In this document: positions 51,000 through 58,354 of the stretch, one piece after another | Position numbering within the stretch: the stretch's first letter is position 1 | Layout of the letters: each line of letters opens with the position of its first letter | Source of the DNA: Intestinimonas butyriciproducens | GTDB lineage: Bacteria; Bacillota; Clostridia; Oscillospirales; Oscillospiraceae | Length of the DNA stretch: 64,000 nt | Assembly: GCF_004154955.1 (NCBI RefSeq) | Contig: NZ_CP011524.1 | Span: forward strand, 2,976,001 to 3,040,000 | Direction: 5' to 3' | Notes under the pieces: generated by a model | Told to the model about the DNA's origin: nothing | Database searches by the model: none | What the model saw: the letters and a program-made list of their open reading frames with translations, nothing else | Translations under genes and position numbers: made by a program

Positions 51000-52184
51000 A
51001 TGGGAAACAAGCGGTGGGCCGTACTGGCCCTGTGCTGTGTGCTGCTGATGTCCGTGGCCGTGCTGTACGCCTGGTCAGTGTTCGTCATCCCTCTGGAGGG
51101 AGTCTACGGCTGGTCCCGGGTAGAGACCTCCGGCGTATTCACCCTGTCCATGTGCTCCTATTGTGCCGGCTCGCTACTCAGCGGCTTTCTGTCGGCGCGC
51201 CTAAAGCCCCGAACTCTTCTGTGGTGCTCTGGGGGCGCGCTGCTTCTGGGGTTCCTTCCGGCGGGAGGCTCCACCCCCTCTTTTGCGGGCGTGGCCCTGG
51301 GCTATGGCGTGTTGTGCGGCTGCGGCGTGGGCATGGCCTACAACATCCTGTTGGGATACGCCGCCCGGTGGTTTCCGGACAGGCCGGGATCCTGTAACGG
51401 CCTGCTCCTCACCTGCTACGGCTTTGCCACCTTTCCCATGGCGGCTGCGGCCAATCATCTGCTCTCCGCGTTGGGCTGGACCCGGACCCTACTGGCATTC
51501 GGTCTCTTTGAGGGAAGTGTGCTGGTCCTGGGCGGACTGCTCCTCCCCCCTTCTCCCACCCCGGTCCCGTCGGAACCGGGCGCGCCGGGGTCCTCCGCGG
51601 ACCTGTCTCCCGCTCAAATGCTGCGAACAGGCCGCTTTTGCAGCGTCTTTCTGTGGCTCATGGTCCTGACAGCCGGAGGGCTGGCCGCCATCGGAAGCGC
51701 CGCCCAAATGGCACTGGAGCTGGGCGCTGCGGCGGGGACGGCGGCGTTGCTCTCCGGCGTTGTGACCGCCTTCGGCTGCGCAGGTCGGCTGGCCTTTGGG
51801 CGGCTGTTCGACATGCTGGGCGGCCATAGAAGTGCACTGTGGGACAGCCTCATCATGGCGGTCGCCATGGCACTTATGGTCATTTCCTTTCTTTTGGACC
51901 GTCTGCCGCTTCTGCTGCTGGGCCTTGGGCTGCTGGGCATCGGTTATGGCGGCATGTCCAGTCTGTGCGCCGCCCTGGTTCGGGACCTCTTCGGCCCGCG
52001 CCACTATCCTCAAAACCTCGCCATTATGTCCCTCCAGATGGTTCCCGCCTCCCTCCTGGGCCCCATGTTGGGCAGCTCTCTCTCTACCCAATGGGGCAGC
52101 TATGGCGCTGTGTGCCTTCTTCTGCTCCCGTTAAATCTCGCCGGAGCGCTCCTCATCTCCCGCAGTCTGCGCTGCAGCGCTTAG
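51000..52184 (+). CDS. Major facilitator superfamily transporter (OxlT-like)
   Basis: 394 residues; AGGAGG eight bases before the ATG. Twelve TM helices with the central cytoplasmic loop near 190-210. It begins 'MGNKRWAVLALCCVLLMSVAVLYAWSVFVIPLEGVYGWSR', a hallmark of the OxlT/oxalate-formate antiporter-like MFS branch, with 'GVGMAYNILLGYAARWFPDRPGSCNGL' matching that branch's helix 4-5 motif. Likely a carboxylate antiporter or uniporter. The stop is 12 bases from the element's right inverted repeat, so this is the last cargo gene. Confidence 0.88.
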   Translation: MGNKRWAVLALCCVLLMSVAVLYAWSVFVIPLEGVYGWSRVETSGVFTLSMCSYCAGSLLSGFLSARLKPRTLLWCSGGALLLGFLPAGGSTPSFAGVALGYGVLCGCGVGMAYNILLGYAARWFPDRPGSCNGLLLTCYGFATFPMAAAANHLLSALGWTRTLLAFGLFEGSVLVLGGLLLPPSPTPVPSEPGAPGSSADLSPAQMLRTGRFCSVFLWLMVLTAGGLAAIGSAAQMALELGAAAGTAALLSGVVTAFGCAGRLAFGRLFDMLGGHRSALWDSLIMAVAMALMVISFLLDRLPLLLLGLGLLGIGYGGMSSLCAALVRDLFGPRHYPQNLAIMSLQMVPASLLGPMLGSSLSTQWGSYGAVCLLLLPLNLAGALLISRSLRCSA

Positions 52185-52399
52185 CGGCCCAACGGCCGCA
52201 ATCTGTCATCACCCCATGCTGCGTCGAAGGAAATGGACAGCACCTTTTGGTCCCGCTGCACGCAGTAGATGGGCAGTTGCCTTGTGGTCGCGGCGGCCCC
52301 TACTATGGCCGGGTGGTTCACCACATAGAACATCCCCGCCGCCAGCAGCAGGCAGGCTACCGCTGTGATGAGCTTTCGTCTGACCAGAAACAATTTCAT
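52181..52399 (-). pseudogene. Split polysaccharide deacetylase (PdaB-like), 5' segment
   Basis: ATG at 52399 with AGGAGGG eight bases upstream. Codons 1-62 are host sequence: a basic N-terminus, one TM/signal helix ('LITAVACLLLAAGMFYVV'), then 'RQLPIYCVQRDQKVLSISFDAAW' with the first NodB motif Asp at D59. After W62 the frame runs into the right end of the element, adds nine foreign codons (GDDRLRPLGR region) and stops at 52181. The missing part, starting at the next codon, is at 35823-35239 on the same strand. Alone it can make only a short membrane-anchored peptide with no catalytic site. Confidence 0.88.
52197..52214 (-). repeat. Right terminal inverted repeat / attachment half-site
   Basis: Plus-strand CGCAATCTGTCATCACCC followed by CA (52215-52216). 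Reverse complement matches the left repeat at 16 of 18 positions. Confidence 0.85.
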
Positions 52400-52486
52400 A
52401 TCCGGTTCCCTCCTAAATGTGTTTGTTCCATCCTATGAAAAAGAGGGTCAGGCCAGAAGAGAAACCCGGGGATGGCCCCACGCGAA

Positions 52487-52524
52487 AAGGCGGGCAGCGG
52501 ATCATCCGATCCGCTGCCCGCCTT
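52487..52524 (-). terminator. Terminator of the ten-gene catabolic operon
   Basis: AAGGCGGGCAGCGGAT / ATCCGCTGCCCGCCTT, a perfect 16-bp stem with a 6-base loop. In the minus direction it ends CCTTTTCGC, 8 bases after the hydro-lyase beta stop. Confidence 0.88.
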
Positions 52525-52531
52525 CTACTCA

Positions 52532-53146
52532 TTACGTTGCCTTAATCCCCAGCTTTTCATAGATGGCGGGCAGGTTCTCCTGGGCCGTGTCTCCGCACTG
52601 CTCATAGATGCTGTTCCCATTGGCATCCATGGCCACGAAGAGGGGGCCGAAGGCGTCCAGTCTGAGCTGGAGCTGGTTGTCCGCCCAGCTCTTCTGCGGC
52701 CAGAACTCCCGCTTCAACTCCACATGGGGGGTATAGATGGCCGAACAGCCCCCTACGATGGCCAGATACACGCAGCCACATTCCTGCATGGCGTCCAAAA
52801 CATTCCGGTCCATACCGCCCTTGCCGATTACGGCCCGGACACCCGAAAGACGGATAAACTCAGGCGTATAGGCGTTAAATTTCGAGCTGGTGGTGGCTCC
52901 AATGGCCCGGAAGTCGTATGTGCCGTCCTCCTCACGGCGAAAAATTGTGCCGGTATTATAAATGACATTCCCCTTCAGTTCCATAGGCAGAGGCTCCCCT
53001 GCCTTGATCATACCGGTCAGACGGGTAAAATGGTCGATATACATCATCGTATAGGCGTCGCCGGTGAGGTAGACCACATCGTCCAACTGCAGTCCTCGAA
53101 CCTCCTCCTCTGTCAGCGGCGTCTTCAAATAGACGGTTCTTGCCAT
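52532..53146 (-). CDS. Fe-S hydro-lyase beta subunit (tartrate dehydratase/class I fumarase C-terminal)
   Basis: 204 residues; GGGGG before the ATG, two bases after the alpha gene. It matches the fumarate-hydratase C-terminal domain: 'LKTPLTEEEVRGLQLDDVVYLTGDAYTMMYIDHFTRL', 'NVIYNTGTIFRREEDGTYDFRAIGATTSSKFNAYTPEFI', 'AVIGKGGMD', and 'YLAIVGGCSAIYTPHVELKREFWPQKSWADNQLQL'. With the alpha subunit it forms an oxygen-sensitive [4Fe-4S] hydratase for fumarate/malate, tartrate/oxaloacetate or a methylated or hydroxylated analogue. Because it ends a dedicated catabolic operon, a substrate other than fumarate is likely. Confidence 0.92.
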   Translation of the reverse strand: MARTVYLKTPLTEEEVRGLQLDDVVYLTGDAYTMMYIDHFTRLTGMIKAGEPLPMELKGNVIYNTGTIFRREEDGTYDFRAIGATTSSKFNAYTPEFIRLSGVRAVIGKGGMDRNVLDAMQECGCVYLAIVGGCSAIYTPHVELKREFWPQKSWADNQLQLRLDAFGPLFVAMDANGNSIYEQCGDTAQENLPAIYEKLGIKAT

Positions 53147-53148
53147 GG

Positions 53149-54039
53149 CTATTCCCCCTTCACTTGCTCAACATGGCCGTCGCTGTAGATGCGGCAGGTG
53201 GCCTTCCGCCCTGGCCAGCAGTTGATGTTCACCGCCACGGGCATCCAGGGCTTATGTGTGCCGGAATACTCCACATTGACGGCCAGAACTGTGGTGTCCC
53301 CACCCATGCCCATGGGGCCGATCTGACTCATATTGAGCGCCTCCTTCAACTCCTCCTCCAGTGCGGCGATCTCCGGTTCAGGGTGACGCCGGTCTATGGG
53401 CCGTGCAGAGGCCACCGTGGCCAGTCGGGCCACTTCCTCCAGAGGCCCGCCCAGGCCTACGCCCACAATGAGGGGCGGACAGGGATTGGAACCGGCCCGC
53501 AGAACGGAGTCCACCACAAATTTTTTCACACCGGCCGCTCCCACCGATGGTGGGAAGAACTGGAGTGTCCCCCATATTCCGGACCCTGCTCCCTTCGGCA
53601 TGGCTTTGATCTCCATATAATCAGTGCCGTGGTCCAGCTCGATGTGCAGAAGGGGCACGTTAGCCGCAGTGTTATCACACCGGTCTTCCCGGGTCAGGGG
53701 ATGCACCACCATGGGCCGCATGGGAAATTCCCCCATGGTCAGTTCGTGGAGAGCCTCATCAAAGACCTCCCGCAGATCGCCGTCGTAGGGAAAGCCCAGT
53801 GATGTTTTGATAAAAAAGGTAGGCACTCCGGTATCCTGGCAGATCACAGTCCGATTCTGGGTGGCAAGCAGCGCGTTCTGAATCAAAATATCCAGATACT
53901 GCCTGCCCCTTTCATTGGTCTCTTTTTCCTTTGCGGCGTTGAGCGCCTCGAGGATATCCGGCTGGATCTCTGTGAGGGAGCGGATCCAAACCTCCTTAAC
54001 GGCGGACTTCATCAAGTCCTTGCTTATGGTGCCCTGCAT
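53149..54039 (-). CDS. Fe-S hydro-lyase alpha subunit (tartrate dehydratase/class I fumarase N-terminal)
   Basis: 296 residues; AAAGGAGGG before the ATG. Class I fumarase N-terminal features: 'NRTVICQDTGVPTFFI' (first Fe-S cysteine in the CQDTG motif), 'RCDNTAANVPLLHIEL', 'MPKGAGSGIWGTLQFFPPSVG', SNPCPPLIVGVGLGG (second Cys), 'NMSQIGPMGMGGDTTVLAVNVEYSGTHKPWMPVAVNINCWPGR' (third Cys near the end). Two-subunit form with 52532-53146, as in TtdAB. The GlyGlyProLeu 'GLGGPLEE' and RPIDRRHPEPEIAALE segments fit the tartrate/2-hydroxyacid hydro-lyase branch; the substrate is not resolved. Confidence 0.92.
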   Translation of the reverse strand: MQGTISKDLMKSAVKEVWIRSLTEIQPDILEALNAAKEKETNERGRQYLDILIQNALLATQNRTVICQDTGVPTFFIKTSLGFPYDGDLREVFDEALHELTMGEFPMRPMVVHPLTREDRCDNTAANVPLLHIELDHGTDYMEIKAMPKGAGSGIWGTLQFFPPSVGAAGVKKFVVDSVLRAGSNPCPPLIVGVGLGGPLEEVARLATVASARPIDRRHPEPEIAALEEELKEALNMSQIGPMGMGGDTTVLAVNVEYSGTHKPWMPVAVNINCWPGRKATCRIYSDGHVEQVKGE

Positions 54040-54088
54040 GGCGGGCCCTCCTTTTATCCATTATTTGTAACATTAAGTCTCTATGCGG

Positions 54089-54766
54089 TCAATCCCCGTT
54101 GTTCAAAAAGCCGTAGTAGCTGTGGTTGGTGTATACGGCGGCCAGGGGGTTATGCCCCAGCAGCCGGTCCTTTACCGCCAGGACGGTACACATCTTTTTG
54201 CTGTGAGATAAGAACAAGGAGTCATGCCCCACGCACAGCCCTATCACCACGTTAAAGTCCGTATCCGCCTGGTTCAGAATCTCTGCCTGAGCAATGGGGT
54301 TGCACATGGCCTCAAATCTCCCCGGGTGAAGCTTTTCCTCCTCTTGGATACCGATGGCGGCCTTGTCTATGCCGCCTACCTTACACATGACGGAGACGGT
54401 CTCCAGCCCGTGCGCCCGAAAAATCTTTGCTACCACGGCCGCCTCTCTGTGAAGGGCGCCGCAGAAAGCAAGGCCGATTCTTTTATAATCCATGCTCTTG
54501 CAGAAGTCGATGGTCTCCTCGATCCGGCACTTCACCGGCTTGGGAAGTCCGGCTGTTTCCACGCTGCAGTCATAGCAGGACCGCTCATTCTTTGCGGAGT
54601 TTACCGCAAATGTGTGCATCTCCTCCGATTGGTACTCCTCTGCCGCCTTCTCTATACACTCTGGGTACAGCAATGTAGAACAAAACTGAGGGCCCTTGCC
54701 GGTATCCGGATTCTTGCAGATCCGCACCTGATTGGACAGGCCGCAGAATGCACATTGTCCTTCCAT
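54089..54766 (-). CDS. DUF1847 cysteine-rich metal-binding protein
   Basis: 225 residues from the ATG at 54766 (AGGAGG six bases upstream; another ATG lies one codon before). Cysteine-rich N-terminus (GQCAFCGLSNQVRIC, CSTLLYPECIEKA, CYDCSVET, VKCRIEE), then an alpha/beta domain with 'YKRIGLAFCGALHREAAVVAKIFRAHGLETVSVMCKVGGIDK', 'FEAMCNPIAQAEILNQADTDFNVVIGLCVGHDSLF' and 'VLAVKDRLLGHNPLAAVY'. This is the DUF1847 signature; members probably bind a metal cluster. Their function is unknown, but they recur beside anaerobic catabolic genes. Part of the operon between the TRAP genes and the hydro-lyase. Confidence 0.87.
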   Translation of the reverse strand: MEGQCAFCGLSNQVRICKNPDTGKGPQFCSTLLYPECIEKAAEEYQSEEMHTFAVNSAKNERSCYDCSVETAGLPKPVKCRIEETIDFCKSMDYKRIGLAFCGALHREAAVVAKIFRAHGLETVSVMCKVGGIDKAAIGIQEEEKLHPGRFEAMCNPIAQAEILNQADTDFNVVIGLCVGHDSLFLSHSKKMCTVLAVKDRLLGHNPLAAVYTNHSYYGFLNNGD

Positions 54767-54873
54767 CATAACCTCCTGTTGTCCAGTCTGCCTCATGCTG
54801 GAATGCCGCCGGCCGCAAAGCGGACCGGCGGCATTCCAGCGCAAAGTATTGGTTGGGATGTGTTGGGAAAACG

Positions 54874-55065
54874 TCAGGAGGGTTTCTTGGACTTCGACTT
54901 TGCTTTATGGATCAGGTAGAGCGCCGCATACAGAACGATGCTCCACACGACCAGCACACACAGATAGAGCGTAAACTGGCGTACGCCCATATTGGTGCTC
55001 TTTGTGATAAAAAAGAGCACTACGGAGCCGCCGATGGCAATCAGGTATTCCAGAAGTTCATACAT
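54874..55065 (-). CDS. Two-TM micro-protein next to the TRAP permease
   Basis: 63 residues; AGGAGG nine bases before the ATG, 18 bases after the TRAP permease stop. Two TM helices: 'LLEYLIAIGGSVVLFFIT' and 'FTLYLCVLVVWSIVLYAALYLI', then a basic tail HKAKSKSKKPS. TAXI-TRAP permeases are already fused (4TM + 12TM), so this is not the usual small DctQ subunit. It may be an accessory subunit; nothing known is recognisable. Confidence 0.7.
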   Translation of the reverse strand: MYELLEYLIAIGGSVVLFFITKSTNMGVRQFTLYLCVLVVWSIVLYAALYLIHKAKSKSKKPS

Positions 55066-55083
55066 AATGTTATGCCTCCTTGC

Positions 55084-57084
55084 TCAGGCTGCGGCTTTCA
55101 GGACCGCCTTGTCCTTCTTGTGCTTGAAGAACAGAATGAAGTAAACTACCGTCGCGGCGATCTCCGCAATGGTGGAAGGCGTCAGCAGCAACAAAACCAG
55201 GGCCGCTAACAGCAGCCGCTCCCATGCGGGGAGCTTTTTCCCCCACCAGCCCTTGATGGCATAGCCCAGACAGTTGACTGCGACAAAAGCGAAGAATGCC
55301 TCCTTAATGCAGATGGGAAGAGATGCCTGGGCCAGCAGGGCCGGGTTGACCACAAAGAAGAACGGCATGGCCAAGGCAATCAGGCCCAGTTTAAAGCTCT
55401 CGAATCCCGTCTTCATGGGATCGGTGCCCGCAATACCCGCCGCAGCAAAGGCGGCTAAACAGACGGGAGGCGTAATGCTGGAGAACACACCGAAGAAGAA
55501 GGGGAAAAAGTGAGAGGCATAGAGGTTGATCCCGGCATTGACCAGCGCAGGGATGACCAGGGCGGACAGGGTGATATACACACCGGCCGTGGGCATGCCC
55601 ATACCCAGGATGATGGCTGCGATCATGGTGAAGATCAGCAGAATGGGCACGCTTCCGCCAGCCAGATTCGTGATGATGCTGGTGAGGCGGATGTTCAGAC
55701 CTGAAGTGACCAGGGAGCCAATGATGATGCCGGCGGCGGCGCAGGCGGCAGTGATGGGCACCGCGCTCTTGGCCGCCTCCTCAAAGGCGCAGATAATCTC
55801 CGTAATGGACATGCGGGTGGACTTTCTCAGAGAGGAGACGATAAAAATGAGGGCAATGGCGATGGCCACAGACTTACCGGCGGACATGCCCATGAAAATC
55901 ACAATGATCAATACGGCAAGAGGAATGATCAGGTGTCCCTTTTCCTTGAACTCAGCTTTCAGGTCGGGCAGATCCTCTTGCTTCAAGGGCTTCAAGTCCT
56001 GCATATAGGACTCAATGTCCACCATCTTGAAAATGCTCCAGTAGTACATGGCAGCGGGGATGATGGCGGCCACCACCACCTTGATATAGGGCACGCCCAT
56101 GGTCTCGGCGATGATAAATGCAGTGGCGGCCATGACCGGAGGCATGATCTGGCCGCCGCTGGAGGCGCAGGCCTCTACCGCACCGGCGAAGGCAGGAGGA
56201 AAACCCACCTTCTTCATCAGGGGGATGGTAAAGGTGCCGGTGGTCACCACATTGCCCGCGGCGCTGCCGCTGACGGTACCCATGATGGCGGAGGAGACCA
56301 CGGCGGCCTTGGCGGGCCCGCCCTGCATTTTTCCTGTTGCAACCAGTGCGAAATCAATGAACAGTTCGCCGGCGCCGGTGTGGATCATCAGGGAGCCAAA
56401 GAGGACAAACAGGAAGATGTAACTGGCCATCACGCCCACAGGGGTGCTGAAGATACCCTCGGTGGAGGCAAAGATCCAGTTCACGATACTCTTCAAGGAG
56501 CTGGGAGGTCCGTTCAGGAAGCCCGGGAAATAGTGGGAGAATGCGGTGTGGGCCAGGAAGAAGAGGCAGAGGATCACCATGACCTTACCCACGGTGCGGC
56601 GGGCGGCCTCCAGCACCAGCACAATAAAGATAGCCCCCATGATGACGTCCATCTTATTCAGCATACCGGCCCGGTTCTGGAATCCTGCGATGTCGGAGAA
56701 GATGTACACCGCCACCACCAGGGTGGCCGCAATGGCCACGAGATCCCAGACAGTGCCAATGGTGGGCTTCTGCTTGACGGAGGCCCTGCCGGTAGGTTTC
56801 ATGAGGAAGCACATCAACAGGATCAAGGTCAGATGGGCAAATCGGAGGCTCCAGGCCTCGATCACACCATTGTAGGCGTAAAAAATATGCAGCAGGGTGA
56901 GTACCACCGCCACAAGGGCGGTCGCCACCGCCAGAGGATTCTTGAACAGGCTGATTTTGCCCTGGATCAGTTCCTCCGCCATACGCTCTTTGGTGGCAGC
57001 GGCCTCTTCCTTTTCGATCATCTTCTCCTGAAGAGACTTTTCGGACCCGGTAGAGGCCGCTTGCTTGTCTTTTTTGAACAGCAT
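55084..57084 (-). CDS. TAXI-type TRAP transporter fused permease
   Basis: 666 residues; GGAAGGAG before the ATG. A cytoplasmic charged N-terminus (~1-50) precedes about 16-18 TM helices. The N-terminal four correspond to DctQ and the rest to DctM: 'FAVAGIAGTDPMKTGFESFKLGLIAL' and 'GTVSGSAAGNVVTTGTFTIPLMKKVGFPPAFAGAVEACASSGGQIMPPVMAATAFI' are typical fused-permease motifs, and 'GMGMPTAGVYITLSALVIPALVNAG' carries the TRAP substrate-path helix. With the TAXI binding protein (57241-58287) it imports an organic anion with Na+. Confidence 0.95.
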   Translation of the reverse strand: MLFKKDKQAASTGSEKSLQEKMIEKEEAAATKERMAEELIQGKISLFKNPLAVATALVAVVLTLLHIFYAYNGVIEAWSLRFAHLTLILLMCFLMKPTGRASVKQKPTIGTVWDLVAIAATLVVAVYIFSDIAGFQNRAGMLNKMDVIMGAIFIVLVLEAARRTVGKVMVILCLFFLAHTAFSHYFPGFLNGPPSSLKSIVNWIFASTEGIFSTPVGVMASYIFLFVLFGSLMIHTGAGELFIDFALVATGKMQGGPAKAAVVSSAIMGTVSGSAAGNVVTTGTFTIPLMKKVGFPPAFAGAVEACASSGGQIMPPVMAATAFIIAETMGVPYIKVVVAAIIPAAMYYWSIFKMVDIESYMQDLKPLKQEDLPDLKAEFKEKGHLIIPLAVLIIVIFMGMSAGKSVAIAIALIFIVSSLRKSTRMSITEIICAFEEAAKSAVPITAACAAAGIIIGSLVTSGLNIRLTSIITNLAGGSVPILLIFTMIAAIILGMGMPTAGVYITLSALVIPALVNAGINLYASHFFPFFFGVFSSITPPVCLAAFAAAGIAGTDPMKTGFESFKLGLIALAMPFFFVVNPALLAQASLPICIKEAFFAFVAVNCLGYAIKGWWGKKLPAWERLLLAALVLLLLTPSTIAEIAATVVYFILFFKHKKDKAVLKAAA

Positions 57085-57178
57085 GGGAGTTGAACTCCTT
57101 CCTTCTCTTTTTCAAGGCTACGTTGAATCCGACCCAGGGGTATTCGCCTGAACTCGGCCAAGTAACGATTGCGGAGGG

Positions 57179-57216
57179 GATCCCCTTCTTACGGTGCAGG
57201 CGGTAAGAAGGGGATC
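57179..57216 (-). other. Stem-loop between TAXI binding protein and permease genes
   Basis: GATCCCCTTCTTAC / GTAAGAAGGGGATC, a perfect 14-bp stem with a 10-base loop, without a T tract in the minus direction. Likely a message-stabilising or partial-termination element raising binding-protein output. Confidence 0.7.
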
Positions 57217-57240
57217 GCCCCTCCCTAAAGATGATTGAGT

Positions 57241-58287
57241 TTACATGACGCCCATCTCTTTATAGAACTTCTCAGCGCCGGGATGGATGGGGGCGGTAGC
57301 GCCGTTGAGCCAGTCGTTCACGTCCAGATCACCGAAGGCGGTGGGATTGATGGCCTTCAGTGCATCCCAGTTCTCATAGATGGTCTTCAGGAAGTCGTAG
57401 ACCACATCTTCGGGGAGATCCGCCGTGCAGAAGATGGATCCTACGGTACCGACGGTACGAACATCCTCGTCCACGCCCTCGTAGGTACCGGCGGGGATGG
57501 TCATCTCAGTAAAGCCAGGCAGCTGTTCCAAAATCTGGGGAATCTTGTCCTCGTCAATGTTGACAAAGCGGATGCCAGGGGCAAATGCCATATCACTGAC
57601 AGCGGAGCCGGGGGCGGCGATACATGCGGTCCACAGGTCCAGCTCTCCATTCTTCAGCAGCTCGGAGGCCTCATTGAATCGGGTCAGGGTCACGGTGCCG
57701 CCGGCGCTCTCAATGGTATCCTGATTGATGCCGTAAGCCTCGAACACCTTGTTGTTCACAGTATAGCTGGTCTCGGTGACAGGTGTAAAATTGACGACCT
57801 TGCCGTTGATATCGGCCAGAGACTGAATGCTGCTGTCGGCCGGTACCACAAAGTGCTGCTGGCTGGGGAAGATAGACATAATATGGGTCAGGTTCTCCAT
57901 GGGTTCATCTTCCGAAAACGCCCCGGTAGCGCCGTAAGCGTCGTATACGGTAGAAGTGAACGCCCAACCCAGCTCATACTCTCCGTTGGCCACGGCACGG
58001 CAGTTGGCCACGGAGCCGCCGGGTCCGTTGGAGGCGCTCACGCCCATATCCTTCACGGCGGAACCGACATACTCCATCATGGCGGACCCCACAGTGGTCC
58101 AGGTTGCCCCTTGGGTGCCGGAACACATCCGCAGATACTTCAGTCCGCCGTAGTCTTTCCCCTCTGTCTGCACAGAGTCAGTGTTTGCGGGCGCGGGAGT
58201 GGTGGAGCCGGAACCGGAGCTGCAAGAGGTCAGTGCGATGGTGCCCACCATCGCCAGGGCGATCAGGCTTGCCAATCTGCGTTTCAT
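57241..58287 (-). CDS. TAXI-family TRAP solute-binding lipoprotein
   Basis: 348 residues; AGGAGG eight bases before the ATG. Lipobox LTSC gives acylated C22, followed by a Ser/Gly/Thr linker. The TAXI pattern is present: 'LRMCSGTQGATWTTVGSAMMEYV', 'SNGPGGSVANCRAVANGEYELGWAFTSTVYDAY', 'PSQQHFVVPADSSIQSLADINGKVVNFTP', 'GELDLWTACIAAPGSAVSDMAF', and 'IPAGTYEGVDEDVRTVGTVGSIFCTADLPEDVVYDFLKTIYEN'. The first subunit of the TRAP system; the ligand may be a C4-C6 dicarboxylate-like anion (inference). Confidence 0.94.
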   Translation of the reverse strand: MKRRLASLIALAMVGTIALTSCSSGSGSTTPAPANTDSVQTEGKDYGGLKYLRMCSGTQGATWTTVGSAMMEYVGSAVKDMGVSASNGPGGSVANCRAVANGEYELGWAFTSTVYDAYGATGAFSEDEPMENLTHIMSIFPSQQHFVVPADSSIQSLADINGKVVNFTPVTETSYTVNNKVFEAYGINQDTIESAGGTVTLTRFNEASELLKNGELDLWTACIAAPGSAVSDMAFAPGIRFVNIDEDKIPQILEQLPGFTEMTIPAGTYEGVDEDVRTVGTVGSIFCTADLPEDVVYDFLKTIYENWDALKAINPTAFGDLDVNDWLNGATAPIHPGAEKFYKEMGVM

Positions 58288-58354
58288 TGGTATTCCTCCT
58301 AAATTCTGATTTCGATCCGTGCACAGGTGACCGGAAAACTTGGACTTGGCTGCG

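Larger units (their letters stand above)
35827..52214. mobile_element. 16.4-kb serine-recombinase element inserted in a deacetylase gene
   Basis: Boundaries come from three observations. The deacetylase frame is interrupted at one codon and resumes 16.4 kb away on the same strand in the same frame. The two ends form 18-bp imperfect inverted repeats (35827-35844 and 52197-52214, 16/18). The dinucleotide CA is present at both outer edges (35825-35826 and 52215-52216) and once in the predicted empty site. A large serine recombinase lies 1.4 kb inside the left end. Such enzymes cross over at a 2-bp core, which explains the CA. Cargo: GDSL hydrolase, deformylase-like protein, small ORF, recombinase, nagA-to-aldolase amino-sugar genes, sugar ABC transporter, Gfo/Idh, DUF5107-TPR and MFS carrier. 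No relaxase, conjugation or phage structural genes are seen. Confidence 0.88.

Noticed and set aside
35827-52214. Interpretation as a DDE transposon because of terminal inverted repeats
   Set aside because: No DDE transposase is encoded between the repeats; the 2-bp CA duplication and the large serine recombinase fit site-specific recombination better.
35827-52214. Prophage or conjugative element
   Set aside because: No capsid, tail, terminase, lysis, relaxase or type IV secretion genes are present.
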